DNA of 59,418 nucleotides from Flavobacterium sp. (GTDB lineage: Bacteria > Bacteroidota > Bacteroidia > Flavobacteriales > Flavobacteriaceae): NCBI GenBank assembly GCA_030151565.1, contig JASLDM010000043.1:1-59418 (forward strand), in the 5' to 3' direction. The position numbers and the translations under genes were made by a program. Each line of letters starts with the position of its first letter. Position 1 is the first letter of the stretch. Shown here piece after piece: positions 52,262-59,418 of this stretch. The notes under the pieces are model-generated. The model made no database searches and was not told the origin of the DNA. It saw only the letters and a list, made by a program, of their open reading frames with translations.

Positions 52262-52651
52262 ATGAAAAAAGATATTTCAAATTTACAAGATATTCAGTTG
52301 TTGGTCGATACCTTTTATGGTAAAGTAAGAGAGAATAAATTGATTGGACCTATTTTTGAAGCGAAGATACAAGAGCGCTGGCCAGAGCATTTAAGCAAAA
52401 TGTATTCTTTTTGGCAAACGGTACTTTTAGAAGAGCATACTTATTCAGGTCGTCCATTTCCGCCGCATTCACAATTACCTATTGGGCAAGAACACTTTGA
52501 TGCTTGGTTAATGATTTTTAAAGAAACCGTAGATTTTTTATTTGAAGGACCTCTTGCTGAAGAAGCAAAATGGCGTGGTGCTCAAATGGGGAAAATGTTT
52601 TTGAGTAAAATAGAGTACTTTAGAGATTATACTGGCAAAACGATGCTTTAA
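52262..52651 (+). CDS. group III truncated haemoglobin
   Basis: A 129-residue globin. The distal-side tyrosine lies in LVDTFYGKVREN (B10). The group III pattern is YSFWQTVLLEEHTYSGRPFP and PIGQEHFDAWLMIF, where His is the proximal heme ligand and Trp follows. It binds heme and probably O2 or NO; the physiological role of the group is still unclear. I start it at the ATG at 52262 (MKKDISNLQ); upstream frame MLNYCFF is not globin-like. Its stop overlaps the convergent lipoprotein gene by 4 bases. Confidence 0.92.
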   Translation: MKKDISNLQDIQLLVDTFYGKVRENKLIGPIFEAKIQERWPEHLSKMYSFWQTVLLEEHTYSGRPFPPHSQLPIGQEHFDAWLMIFKETVDFLFEGPLAEEAKWRGAQMGKMFLSKIEYFRDYTGKTML

Positions 52652-54060
52652 TTCAGTCCTAACTGTTTGTTTATATTGGTGTCAAACAAATTCACAAAAG
52701 GATTATTGATTGTTCCATCGCTATTAAGGATGATGGAACGATGAATTTTAGTAATTATCCATTTGTCCTTCATTGATTGGAAGTCTGTTGTTCTTAGTTC
52801 TAGGATACCGCTTCCAGCATAAGTTTGTATTTGGTTGATCCATTCCTCTTGGTCAGCATCAATATTAATTGCAATAATTTGAATGTTTGGAAGTTCTTCC
52901 AAAAGACGTGCTGCTTTTCGATGTGCGGTGTCAAAATGGGCTAAAGCTCCTTTGGACCAAACAAATATAATGGTAGGTTTGTTGATGAGTTTGTTGATCG
53001 AAACCGTATTGCCTTCTTTGTCTATGAGATCTATTTCAGGAAGGCGTTTTTCTTGTTTTAACGTTTGTATTGCTTTTTGAATTTGTAAAATCTCATTATG
53101 TTGATTTTTGTCTGTAGATAATTCGAAATAACGTTTTAAGAATCGTTCGTTATTACTGATGTTTTGGTCATCTAACAAATACATAAAGGCAATGTTGTCT
53201 AAAATAGCATTCTTAACCTTTTCATTGTAAATAAGTGTATCTACAATGTTGAGCTTTTCAACATTCTTATCAAAGTTGGTTTCGCTGTTAAATTCAATTT
53301 CCGACTGCTCTACTTCAGAATTCAGCATAATGGCTAAATACTTGGTGAAAGCAGAAAACTTTATAAGTCCTTCATTATTAAATTCAATTCGTTTTCTAAA
53401 ATCATAGTAGTTTTTAGGAAGGTCTTTTCTAATGTCTTCTTGTTGTCTAATAAGATGGGCAATTGGATAAATCTCTTTTTGTGAAAAGAAATGAAGATCC
53501 AACATTGTTTTTGCATATAGATCAAATCCTTTGCTCCAGCCGATTTCGGCTTTATTTCTCAAATAATATGATGTTCGGGCTGCATGTGCGGAATCTGTTT
53601 TCTTTAAAAATTCATCAACAGGCGCGTCATAGTATTCATAAAGTTTGTTTTTATCAACTAAATTACGCGTGTTTAGGCTCATTAAGAAATTGTTCTTTTC
53701 TTTTCCTCTTCCCGAAAAAATGATGGAATGATCAAAATCACGGGTGTTCAAACGAACGTTTAAGCTATCGTTTTTTTCGAAATATACATATTGAAACTCA
53801 GGATTGTGTTTGTAGATATACATTCCAGGAGTTAGGGAGTCAAATTTTTTAGAGAACTTGTTATTTTTGTCAAGATATAAGGTGTCTAAAACAGTATCAT
53901 CTTTGCAAAATAAAACAAAGTTTGTTTCTGGGTTTATGATTTCACCTTCAAAATAGGCAGAGTAATCGGTATCCTCAAACTTCTTTTGGCAAGAAGAAAA
54001 GACAGATAATAGTAAGATCGAATGTAGTAGGTATAACGAATTCGTTTTTAAAGAATACAT
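52648..54060 (-). CDS. TlpA-like lipoprotein with a thioredoxin fold but no redox cysteines
   Basis: A 470-residue lipoprotein. LHSILLLSVFSSC is a signal with lipobox Cys24. The middle (about 40-310) resembles the DUF4369/helical part of Bacteroidota AhpC/TSA-like lipoproteins. The last 130 residues are a TlpA-type thioredoxin fold: LPEIDLIDKEGNTVSINKLI, PTIIFVWSKGALAHF, IQIIAINIDADQEEWINQI and the late SIILNSDGTI. In TlpA the stretch after FVW is a CxxC; here it is SKGALA, with no cysteine, so thiol-disulfide activity is unlikely. Its function may be structural. Probably anchored in the periplasmic face of a membrane. Confidence 0.85.
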   Translation of the reverse strand: MYSLKTNSLYLLHSILLLSVFSSCQKKFEDTDYSAYFEGEIINPETNFVLFCKDDTVLDTLYLDKNNKFSKKFDSLTPGMYIYKHNPEFQYVYFEKNDSLNVRLNTRDFDHSIIFSGRGKEKNNFLMSLNTRNLVDKNKLYEYYDAPVDEFLKKTDSAHAARTSYYLRNKAEIGWSKGFDLYAKTMLDLHFFSQKEIYPIAHLIRQQEDIRKDLPKNYYDFRKRIEFNNEGLIKFSAFTKYLAIMLNSEVEQSEIEFNSETNFDKNVEKLNIVDTLIYNEKVKNAILDNIAFMYLLDDQNISNNERFLKRYFELSTDKNQHNEILQIQKAIQTLKQEKRLPEIDLIDKEGNTVSINKLINKPTIIFVWSKGALAHFDTAHRKAARLLEELPNIQIIAINIDADQEEWINQIQTYAGSGILELRTTDFQSMKDKWIITKIHRSIILNSDGTINNPFVNLFDTNINKQLGLN

Positions 54061-54103
54061 TGCTTCTTTAGAGTTTGAAATGATACAATAAGTTGTTTAG
54101 AAA

Positions 54104-54111
54104 CAAAAGTA
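54104..54111 (-). promoter_or_regulatory. predicted -7 box for the TlpA-like lipoprotein
   Basis: TACTTTTG on the minus strand is an exact TAnnTTTG match with a 43-base leader to the ATG. No -33 TTTG is clear. Confidence 0.4.
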
Positions 54112-54202
54112 GGTTTTACCTAATTGTTATCTTGTTAAGGGAGCGTTAAATGTTTGTTGTAAGCGTATGAATAAGAAAATAGTTTTATCACTCTTTTTTT
54201 AT

Positions 54203-54210
54203 TAATTTTG
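54203..54210 (+). promoter_or_regulatory. predicted -7 box for the ABC-F gene
   Basis: TAATTTTG, in the context ATTAATTTTGCACC typical for Bacteroidota promoters, lies 23 bases before the ATG. Confidence 0.5.
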
Positions 54211-54233
54211 CACCAAATTAAAATAAACAATAG

Positions 54234-55850
54234 ATGTTAACAGTTTCAAATCTGTCAGTTCAATTCGGAAAGCGAATTTTATTTGATGAAGTAAGTGCAA
54301 CCTTTACGCAAGGGAATTGCTATGGAATTATTGGTGCTAATGGTGCTGGTAAATCTACTTTCTTAAAAATATTAGCTGGTGAGTTCGACCCGACTTCAGG
54401 GCAAGTAATCTTAGAGCCAGGGAAAAGAATGTCTGTCTTGAATCAGAATCACAATATGTTTGATGAGCATACGGTGCTTGAAACTGTGATGATGGGGAAT
54501 AAAGAGCTCTATGCTGTTAAAAAAGAGATGGATGCACTTTATTTAGATTATTCTGATGAGAATGCAGATCGAATAGGGGAGCTTCAAGTAATCTTTGAAG
54601 AAAAAGACGGATGGAATGCGGAATCTAGTGCGGCAACATTGTTGTCTAACTTGGGTATTTCAGAAGAGTTCCATTATACTTTGATGGCAGAAATGGATGG
54701 TAAATTAAAGGTGCGTGTTTTATTGGCGCAAGCTTTATTTGGAAATCCAGACGTACTTATTATGGATGAGCCTACGAATGACTTGGATTTTGAAACAATT
54801 TCTTGGTTGGAAAATTTCTTAGCTAATTACGACAATACTGTTTTAGTTGTTTCCCACGACCGTCACTTTTTAGATTCAGTGTGTACGCATATTTCGGATA
54901 TCGATTTTGGTAAAATAAATCATTATTCAGGAAACTATACGTTTTGGTATGAATCAAGTCAATTGGCTGCAAAACAACGTGCACAACAAAATAAAAAGGC
55001 TGAAGAGAAGAAAGCTGAGTTGGAAGAATTTATTCGCCGATTCAGTGCTAACGTTGCTAAATCTAAACAAGCAACCTCTCGTAAAAAAATGATTGATAAA
55101 TTGAAGTTAGATGATATTAAACCATCAAGCAGACGTTATCCAGCTATCATTTTTGAGCAAGAGCGTGAAGCAGGTGATCAAATTTTGAATATTGAAGGAC
55201 TTGCAGCTTCAACAGATGGTGAGGTTTTATTTAAAAACGTTGATCTGAATGTGGCAAAAGGAGATAAAATTGTAGTGATTTCTAAGGACTCTCGTGCTAC
55301 AACAGCTTTTTATGAAATTATCAATGGAAACAAAGAGGCTGATGCAGGAAAGTTTGATTGGGGTGTAACAACGAGTCATTCTTATTTACCTGTAGATAAT
55401 CAGGAGTTTTTCAACAATGATTATACTCTAGTAGATTGGTTGCGTCAATGGTCTAAAACTGAAGAAGAACGTGATGAGGTTTATGTACGTGGATTCTTAG
55501 GTAAGATGATTTTCTCAGGAGAAGAAGCTTTGAAAACAGGACGCGTTTTATCTGGAGGAGAAAAAGTACGTTGTATGCTTTCGCGTATGATGATGCTTAG
55601 AGCGAATGTATTGATGTTGGATGAACCTACAAACCACTTGGATTTGGAATCTATTACTGCGTTTAACAACTCTCTTAAAAATTTTAAAGGAACTGTTTTG
55701 TTAACTACTCACGATCACGAGTTTGCGCAAACAGTTGGAAATCGTATTTTAGAAATTACGCCTAATGGTGTAATTGATCGCTACATGACTTTTGATGATT
55801 ATTTAGATGATCCAAAAATTAAAGAACTAAGAGCTAAAATGTATTCTTAA
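54234..55850 (+). CDS. ybiT: ABC-F family ATPase, YbiT type
   Basis: A 538-residue cytoplasmic protein with two ABC ATPase domains and no membrane part. Domain 1: IGANGAGKSTFLKILAG (Walker A), EMDGKLKVRVLLAQALFGNP in place of LSGGQ, and VLIMDEPTNDLDFETISWLE. A charged linker holds about residues 245-310. Domain 2: degenerate Walker A near residues 345-355 (ISKDSRATTAFYEI), but intact LSGGEKVRCMLSR and MLDEPTNHLDLESI. ABC-F proteins act on the ribosome (translation gating or antibiotic protection). YbiT likewise has a non-canonical first signature, which supports the name over EttA. Confidence 0.9.
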   Translation: MLTVSNLSVQFGKRILFDEVSATFTQGNCYGIIGANGAGKSTFLKILAGEFDPTSGQVILEPGKRMSVLNQNHNMFDEHTVLETVMMGNKELYAVKKEMDALYLDYSDENADRIGELQVIFEEKDGWNAESSAATLLSNLGISEEFHYTLMAEMDGKLKVRVLLAQALFGNPDVLIMDEPTNDLDFETISWLENFLANYDNTVLVVSHDRHFLDSVCTHISDIDFGKINHYSGNYTFWYESSQLAAKQRAQQNKKAEEKKAELEEFIRRFSANVAKSKQATSRKKMIDKLKLDDIKPSSRRYPAIIFEQEREAGDQILNIEGLAASTDGEVLFKNVDLNVAKGDKIVVISKDSRATTAFYEIINGNKEADAGKFDWGVTTSHSYLPVDNQEFFNNDYTLVDWLRQWSKTEEERDEVYVRGFLGKMIFSGEEALKTGRVLSGGEKVRCMLSRMMMLRANVLMLDEPTNHLDLESITAFNNSLKNFKGTVLLTTHDHEFAQTVGNRILEITPNGVIDRYMTFDDYLDDPKIKELRAKMYS

Positions 55851-55870
55851 ATACAAGTTTCTAAATATTT

Positions 55871-55909
55871 AAAAGCGGAATAGGATTACTCTATTCCGCT
55901 TTTTTTTTT
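55871..55909 (+). terminator. terminator of the ABC-F gene
   Basis: AAAAGCGGAATAG pairs with CTATTCCGCTTTT, followed by nine T. A textbook Rho-independent terminator. Confidence 0.93.
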
Positions 55910-56051
55910 AAAATAAATCTGAAAATTCTTCTTGTTTCAGGTAGTGTTTTATTTACCATCTTGCTTTCTGAGATACAAGGGAGTTTCTTTTGAATATAAA
56001 AGAAACGGCTTCTAATCTTTTTATGATGAAATAGTTAAGATTGAAGTGGAA

Positions 56052-56083
56052 TTTGTTTTTTGTTGTTTAAAGGGGTATTTTTC
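56052..56083 (+). promoter_or_regulatory. possible promoter giving a near-leaderless mRNA
   Basis: TTTG at 56052-56055, 20 bases, then TATTTTTC at 56076-56083, one base away from the consensus. The ATG at 56088 is only 4 bases further, so transcription would begin about at the start codon. Speculative. Confidence 0.3.
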
Positions 56084-56087
56084 GATT

Positions 56088-56645
56088 ATGAAAAAGAATA
56101 AACAAGAAATTAAATTAGGACTTCAAGTAAATAAAAAGCGTGTTGTTCCAAAATCGATAGGGGGCTCTGGAGGTTGGGCAAGAGCCAAGCAGACAACGAG
56201 AGCTTTTCCTAGTCCACCAGGACATCATTTTGTAGGTATGCTTTATATTGCAGTACTGTTAGTAGTAGGTGGTGCTTTTCTGGCAGTTTTGCTTTGTACT
56301 TTTGCGAATGAATGTCTTTATAGTGGATATTTTGAGCTCTTTTTAGGCTGTATCTTGAGTATAACTCCTATTTGGTTGGCATTGGCTTTTTTATATCCCG
56401 TTTTTAATCGTTGGTTAGCCCGAAAAGGGAAATATATAGGAACCGGGAAAGTCATCGCGGTTGATAGCGCGGGAGTTCTTGTAAACAACGACGCGCAACA
56501 AAGAGCACTGATAGAGGTTGTTCATGGCAAAGAGTACTATTGGTTTGTAGCAGATCAACACGGATTGTATTTAACTCCAGGAACAAGTGTCAAAGTTTCT
56601 TGGCGTAAGGATAAGGCTCAGGTGTGCTGGATCCATAACGTTTAA
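56088..56645 (+). CDS. membrane protein of unknown family
   Basis: A 185-residue protein from MKKNKQEIKLGLQ. The first 50 residues are basic with a Gly/Pro-rich stretch (KSIGGSGGWARAKQTTRAFP). Two membrane helices follow, FVGMLYIAVLLVVGGAFLAV and FLGCILSITPIWLALAFLYP. The C-terminal 75 residues are beta-rich and soluble (GTGKVIAVDSAGVLVNND, YYWFVADQHGLYLTPGTSVK), resembling small OB/SH3-like barrels such as those in NfeD-type proteins, by look only. I do not recognise the family. A GTG at 56046 would extend it by 14 residues. It stands alone between a terminator and a convergent GNAT gene. Confidence 0.7.
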   Translation: MKKNKQEIKLGLQVNKKRVVPKSIGGSGGWARAKQTTRAFPSPPGHHFVGMLYIAVLLVVGGAFLAVLLCTFANECLYSGYFELFLGCILSITPIWLALAFLYPVFNRWLARKGKYIGTGKVIAVDSAGVLVNNDAQQRALIEVVHGKEYYWFVADQHGLYLTPGTSVKVSWRKDKAQVCWIHNV

Positions 56646-56690
56646 AATCAATAAATATTTAAAATACAAAGTAGTATGTTTTTTTGCTCT

Positions 56691-57272
56691 TTACTTAAAT
56701 GATTGAAGTTGAGCTTCTATATTAGATTTAATTCCATTGTTCCATTCTGATTTTAAAATACTCAATACGGCCGAATCGCGACGACTATTATTGAATCGTT
56801 TTACGTCGCTTCTAAGAACGCCTTCTAAGGTGCATCCAATGCTTTTTAAGGCAGCTAAACTACGTTTGTTGGTATTGTCTACTCGAAACTCTATTCGTTC
56901 TAAATGAAGGTTCTCAAAACCGTATTTTAATAAAAGGTGTTTGCAATGTTTGTTGATTCCTGATCCTCTAAAAGCTTTGCCATACCAAGTGTATCCCAGC
57001 ATAGCTGTTTGTTGTGTTGCATTGATGTTGTAGAATCGGGTAGAGCCTACGTAATTATTTGTCGCTTTATCGTAGACTAGAAAAGGTAATCCATGTCCTT
57101 GATCACGATCAAGAAGGGCTTGCGTAATATATTTTTGTAGATTTTCTGCTCCTGCGCCACTTACAAATGAATGCTCCCATATTTCGGGTTCATTTAAAGA
57201 AAACGGAAGTAGTTTATCAAAATCTTCTTGTGCTAAAGGAGTAAGGCGAACGCGAGCATCTTCTAAAATCAT
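56691..57272 (-). CDS. GNAT family N-acetyltransferase (RimJ/RimL-like)
   Basis: A 193-residue acetyltransferase. ARVRLTPLAQEDFDKLLPFS is the opening of the RimJ/RimL group. YVGSTRFYNINATQQTAMLG and YTWYGKAFRGSGINKHCKHL give the acetyl-CoA-binding strand and loop, and LERIEFRVDNTNKRSLAALK the last strand-helix. Substrates include ribosomal protein N termini and small amines; not determinable here. The terminator of ccsBA lies 126 bases upstream, so it has its own promoter. Confidence 0.9.
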   Translation of the reverse strand: MILEDARVRLTPLAQEDFDKLLPFSLNEPEIWEHSFVSGAGAENLQKYITQALLDRDQGHGLPFLVYDKATNNYVGSTRFYNINATQQTAMLGYTWYGKAFRGSGINKHCKHLLLKYGFENLHLERIEFRVDNTNKRSLAALKSIGCTLEGVLRSDVKRFNNSRRDSAVLSILKSEWNNGIKSNIEAQLQSFK

Positions 57273-57397
57273 ATTTAGTATATTTTAATCCTGAGGAGGA
57301 GTGGTTTCTAGGAATTAAAAATACAAAAAAGAATAGATTCGCACGTGATTAAAAATAGTTATTAAAGTTCTAAAGAAAGCGAGAACAGAAAGTGTAT

Positions 57398-57429
57398 AAA
57401 AAAAGCCGACTTCTAGAAGTCGGCTTTTG
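57398..57429 (-). terminator. terminator of ccsBA
   Basis: AAAAGCCGACTTC and GAAGTCGGCTTTT pair over a TA centre, with a run of T on the minus strand. It lies 4 bases from the ccsBA stop. Confidence 0.93.
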
Positions 57430-57432
57430 TAT

Positions 57433-59418
57433 TTATTTCTTAAGATGTTTTCGGTATTTAATAAAAGATATCGTTCCTAATATCGCTATAAAACCTAAAG
57501 ACCACCAGATGATTGTAGGTGTAACAACTTTGTCTCCTTGTGCATAAGAATGCAATCCAGATAGGTAGAAGTTTACACCAAAGTACGTCATCATAATCGA
57601 GTAGAAAGCAAGTACACTCATCAAGTTGTAAATCCAAGTTCCTCGCAAAGCAGGTACAAAGCGAGCGTGGATTACAAAAGCATAAATCATAATACTAATC
57701 AAGGCCCAAGTTTCCTTAGGGTCCCATCCCCAATAACGTCCCCAACTTTCGTTTGCCCATTGTCCGCCTAAAAAGTTTCCAATGGTCAAAAGAACTAAAC
57801 CTACTGTAAGCGCCATTTCGTTGATATAAGTGATCTCCTTAATATTCAAGTCCATGATTTTACGGTTTTTGTCTGTTGTAAGAGCCATTAGAATTAAAGC
57901 TACAACTCCTAAAATCATTGCTAAGGTAAATGGCCCGTAAGAACCTACAATTACAGCTACGTGGATAATCAACCAATAAGAGTTTAATACAGGTTGTAGG
58001 TTCGCAATGGCTGGGTCCATCCAGTTTTGATGTGCTCCCCAAAGAATCATACCACAAACAAATGCTGTTGAAGCAATTGTTAAGTGTGATTTTCTTCCAA
58101 AATACAATCCAAAAAGAGCAGTTGCCCAAGCCACGTAAATAACAGATTCGTAAGCATCACTCCAAGGTGCGTGTCCAGAAACATACCAGCGTACAGCTAA
58201 ACCTAATGTGTGAATGATGAATAAGAATACAGTTAGCCCGCCAAATACTTTGATGATTTTAAGAACAGTTTTACTCGGTTTAACGATTTGTATAATTACA
58301 AAAATAAACATAAAGACTGCCACCAACATATAATAGCTGTAAAGTGACTTGAAAATATTGTATTTATTGTATAAAATTTCTGATTTTACACGGTTTTCAC
58401 TTGGCATCACTTCCGAACCATATTTCTTTTGATACCCATGAATAGATTCTAGAAACTCATCTGCGCTTTTAAAATCTTTAGTTTCAATTCCCTTTAAAAG
58501 GGAGGTCATATATAGCGGTAAAATGCTTTTGGTATAGGTAGAATCAATTCCAGTGATTCCAGCTTCATTTAATTCTGCATACGAAACCCATTTATCATTT
58601 TCGTGTCCAGGAATTGGGAAAATAGATAAAATACGTCCACTCAGCGCTGCCAACATCAAGTTCACTTTAGAGTCCATGTCAATAAAGTCTTTTTGGAATT
58701 GGTTTTTGATTGCTGCGTGATTAGCATCGTCTAAAACAGGACCAATTTTATAGTTCCCTTTTGCATCAAAAAAGTCAACTACCGAAGCGTATTTTGCCTC
58801 ACTAGATAATCCAATGGTATTTCTTAAACTGTCGTTACCACGTTGCAATTTAATAATTGGAACTTGGTACCACAAGTTTGGGAATTGCGTCATAGATAGG
58901 AACGCTTGATCGGAGTTTAGGTTTTTGTAATGATCCGATTTATACACTTTTCTCAATAGCTCCGAAGAAAAAGTGTTAATCGGTTTCATACGTCCAACAC
59001 CATCTTGAATGACTAAAGAACCAAAACGAGCGGCGTGCTCTGTAGAAACGGTGCTTAATTGAATAAGCGAATCTACTTGTTGAAGCGATGGCATATTGTG
59101 TTCGCTGTGGTTTTGAGCAAAAGCACCTAATGAAAAGAACAGTAATAAAGCTGTAAGTAAACTAGCTTTCTTTTCTTTTACTTTATTTAATTTTCTTCTC
59201 AAATCGTCAAATCTTGTGTTTTTGTCAAATAAAATCGCTAAAAGACCTAGGTATAGAAATCCGTATCCGATATAGGTAATCCAAGTTCCCCAAAAATCGT
59301 GGTTTACTGACAAAATGGTTCCTTTTTCATCTTCGTCAAATTGGGCTTGGAAGAAACGGTATCCTTCATAATCCAATACGTTATTCATAAAAATACGAGC
59401 GTCAAATTGTTCGTCAGG
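57433..59418 (-). CDS. ccsBA: cytochrome c biogenesis protein, ResB-CcsA fusion, 5' end cut by the window
   Basis: The frame stays open to the right edge (PDEQFDARIF before the Met at 59388), so the start is outside. The visible part begins with the end of the ResB (CcsB) domain, FFQAQFDEDEKGTILSVNHD, and a membrane helix. A periplasmic stretch of about 240 residues follows (NHSEHNMPSLQQVDSLIQLS onward). The CcsA half has eight or so helices, including WGRYWGWDPKETWALIS, the tryptophan-rich heme-handling loop, with SGHAPWSDAYESVIY and LIIHVAVIVGSYGPF on the sides. The complex exports heme and attaches it to apocytochromes (system II). Confidence 0.92.
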   Translation of the reverse strand, partial: PDEQFDARIFMNNVLDYEGYRFFQAQFDEDEKGTILSVNHDFWGTWITYIGYGFLYLGLLAILFDKNTRFDDLRRKLNKVKEKKASLLTALLLFFSLGAFAQNHSEHNMPSLQQVDSLIQLSTVSTEHAARFGSLVIQDGVGRMKPINTFSSELLRKVYKSDHYKNLNSDQAFLSMTQFPNLWYQVPIIKLQRGNDSLRNTIGLSSEAKYASVVDFFDAKGNYKIGPVLDDANHAAIKNQFQKDFIDMDSKVNLMLAALSGRILSIFPIPGHENDKWVSYAELNEAGITGIDSTYTKSILPLYMTSLLKGIETKDFKSADEFLESIHGYQKKYGSEVMPSENRVKSEILYNKYNIFKSLYSYYMLVAVFMFIFVIIQIVKPSKTVLKIIKVFGGLTVFLFIIHTLGLAVRWYVSGHAPWSDAYESVIYVAWATALFGLYFGRKSHLTIASTAFVCGMILWGAHQNWMDPAIANLQPVLNSYWLIIHVAVIVGSYGPFTLAMILGVVALILMALTTDKNRKIMDLNIKEITYINEMALTVGLVLLTIGNFLGGQWANESWGRYWGWDPKETWALISIMIYAFVIHARFVPALRGTWIYNLMSVLAFYSIMMTYFGVNFYLSGLHSYAQGDKVVTPTIIWWSLGFIAILGTISFIKYRKHLKK

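Noticed and set aside
1..59418. tRNA, rRNA, CRISPR array, insertion sequence or prophage
   Set aside because: No regularly spaced repeats, no transposase or integrase motifs, no conserved tRNA or rRNA segments were seen on reading both strands.

Overview
The window is an AT-rich stretch (roughly one third GC by eye) of a Bacteroidota chromosome, almost certainly Flavobacteriaceae and most like Myroides. The signs are promoters of the TTTG ... TAnnTTTG type, few Shine-Dalgarno sequences in front of genes, a CarB without its C-terminal regulatory domain, a fused ResB/CcsA cytochrome c biogenesis protein, an OstA-like envelope protein, and small flavobacterial families (DUF6787-like, DUF47-Pit, DUF349, DUF368). 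Most of it is gene-dense housekeeping sequence. I see no rRNA, tRNA, CRISPR array, complete insertion sequence, prophage or obvious defence island.

Layout. 1-5.3 kb: a 5'-truncated metallo-hydrolase, a 0.7 kb gene-free region with one copy of a dispersed repeat, a VOC protein, carB and rpmH. 5.4-14.5 kb: an LtaS/MdoB-like sulfatase-fold transferase, an acyl-CoA carboxylase beta subunit, a DUF47-Pit phosphate transport pair, prfB with a programmed +1 frameshift, threonine aldolase, a small membrane protein and an RsmI-like methylase. 14.5-15.3 kb: a second gene-free region with the second repeat copy and a decayed gene. 15.3-24.7 kb: LMW tyrosine phosphatase with dnaA, a YbgC thioesterase, a secreted protein, yigZ-ribD, prmC, an M1 aminopeptidase and purC. 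24.7-37.1 kb: a long minus-strand run (DUF349, aroE, DUF368, TPR, class III aminotransferase, OstA-like, purA, fur, spoT). 37.2-46.5 kb: an outer-membrane protein, a serine hydrolase, a SpoU methylase, then the DUF58-MoxR-DUF4350-DUF4129-membrane-SpoIIM cluster with a divergent RDD gene. 47.3-59.4 kb: a TRIC-like channel, a sodium:solute symporter with a 39-residue upstream ORF, the MscS-Maf-KdsC-DUF2520 operon, a group III truncated haemoglobin, a TlpA-like lipoprotein without redox cysteines, a YbiT-type ABC-F protein, an unrecognised membrane protein, a GNAT acetyltransferase and ccsBA, which runs off the right edge.

How they fit together. Three sets look like true functional units: DUF47 with Pit (phosphate uptake); DUF2520-KdsC-Maf-MscS (KdsC points to KDO/LPS synthesis); and the MoxR cluster (AAA+ ATPase with a VWA-like DUF58 partner and several membrane proteins), a conserved but poorly understood envelope module. 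No wholly new multi-gene system is evident. The most interesting leads are the diverged dispersed repeat, the decayed gene beside one copy, the strong internal Shine-Dalgarno kept at the prfB frameshift in a lineage that hardly uses such sites, the MoxR cluster, the unannotated 39-residue membrane peptide, and several genes with TTG as the only workable start.
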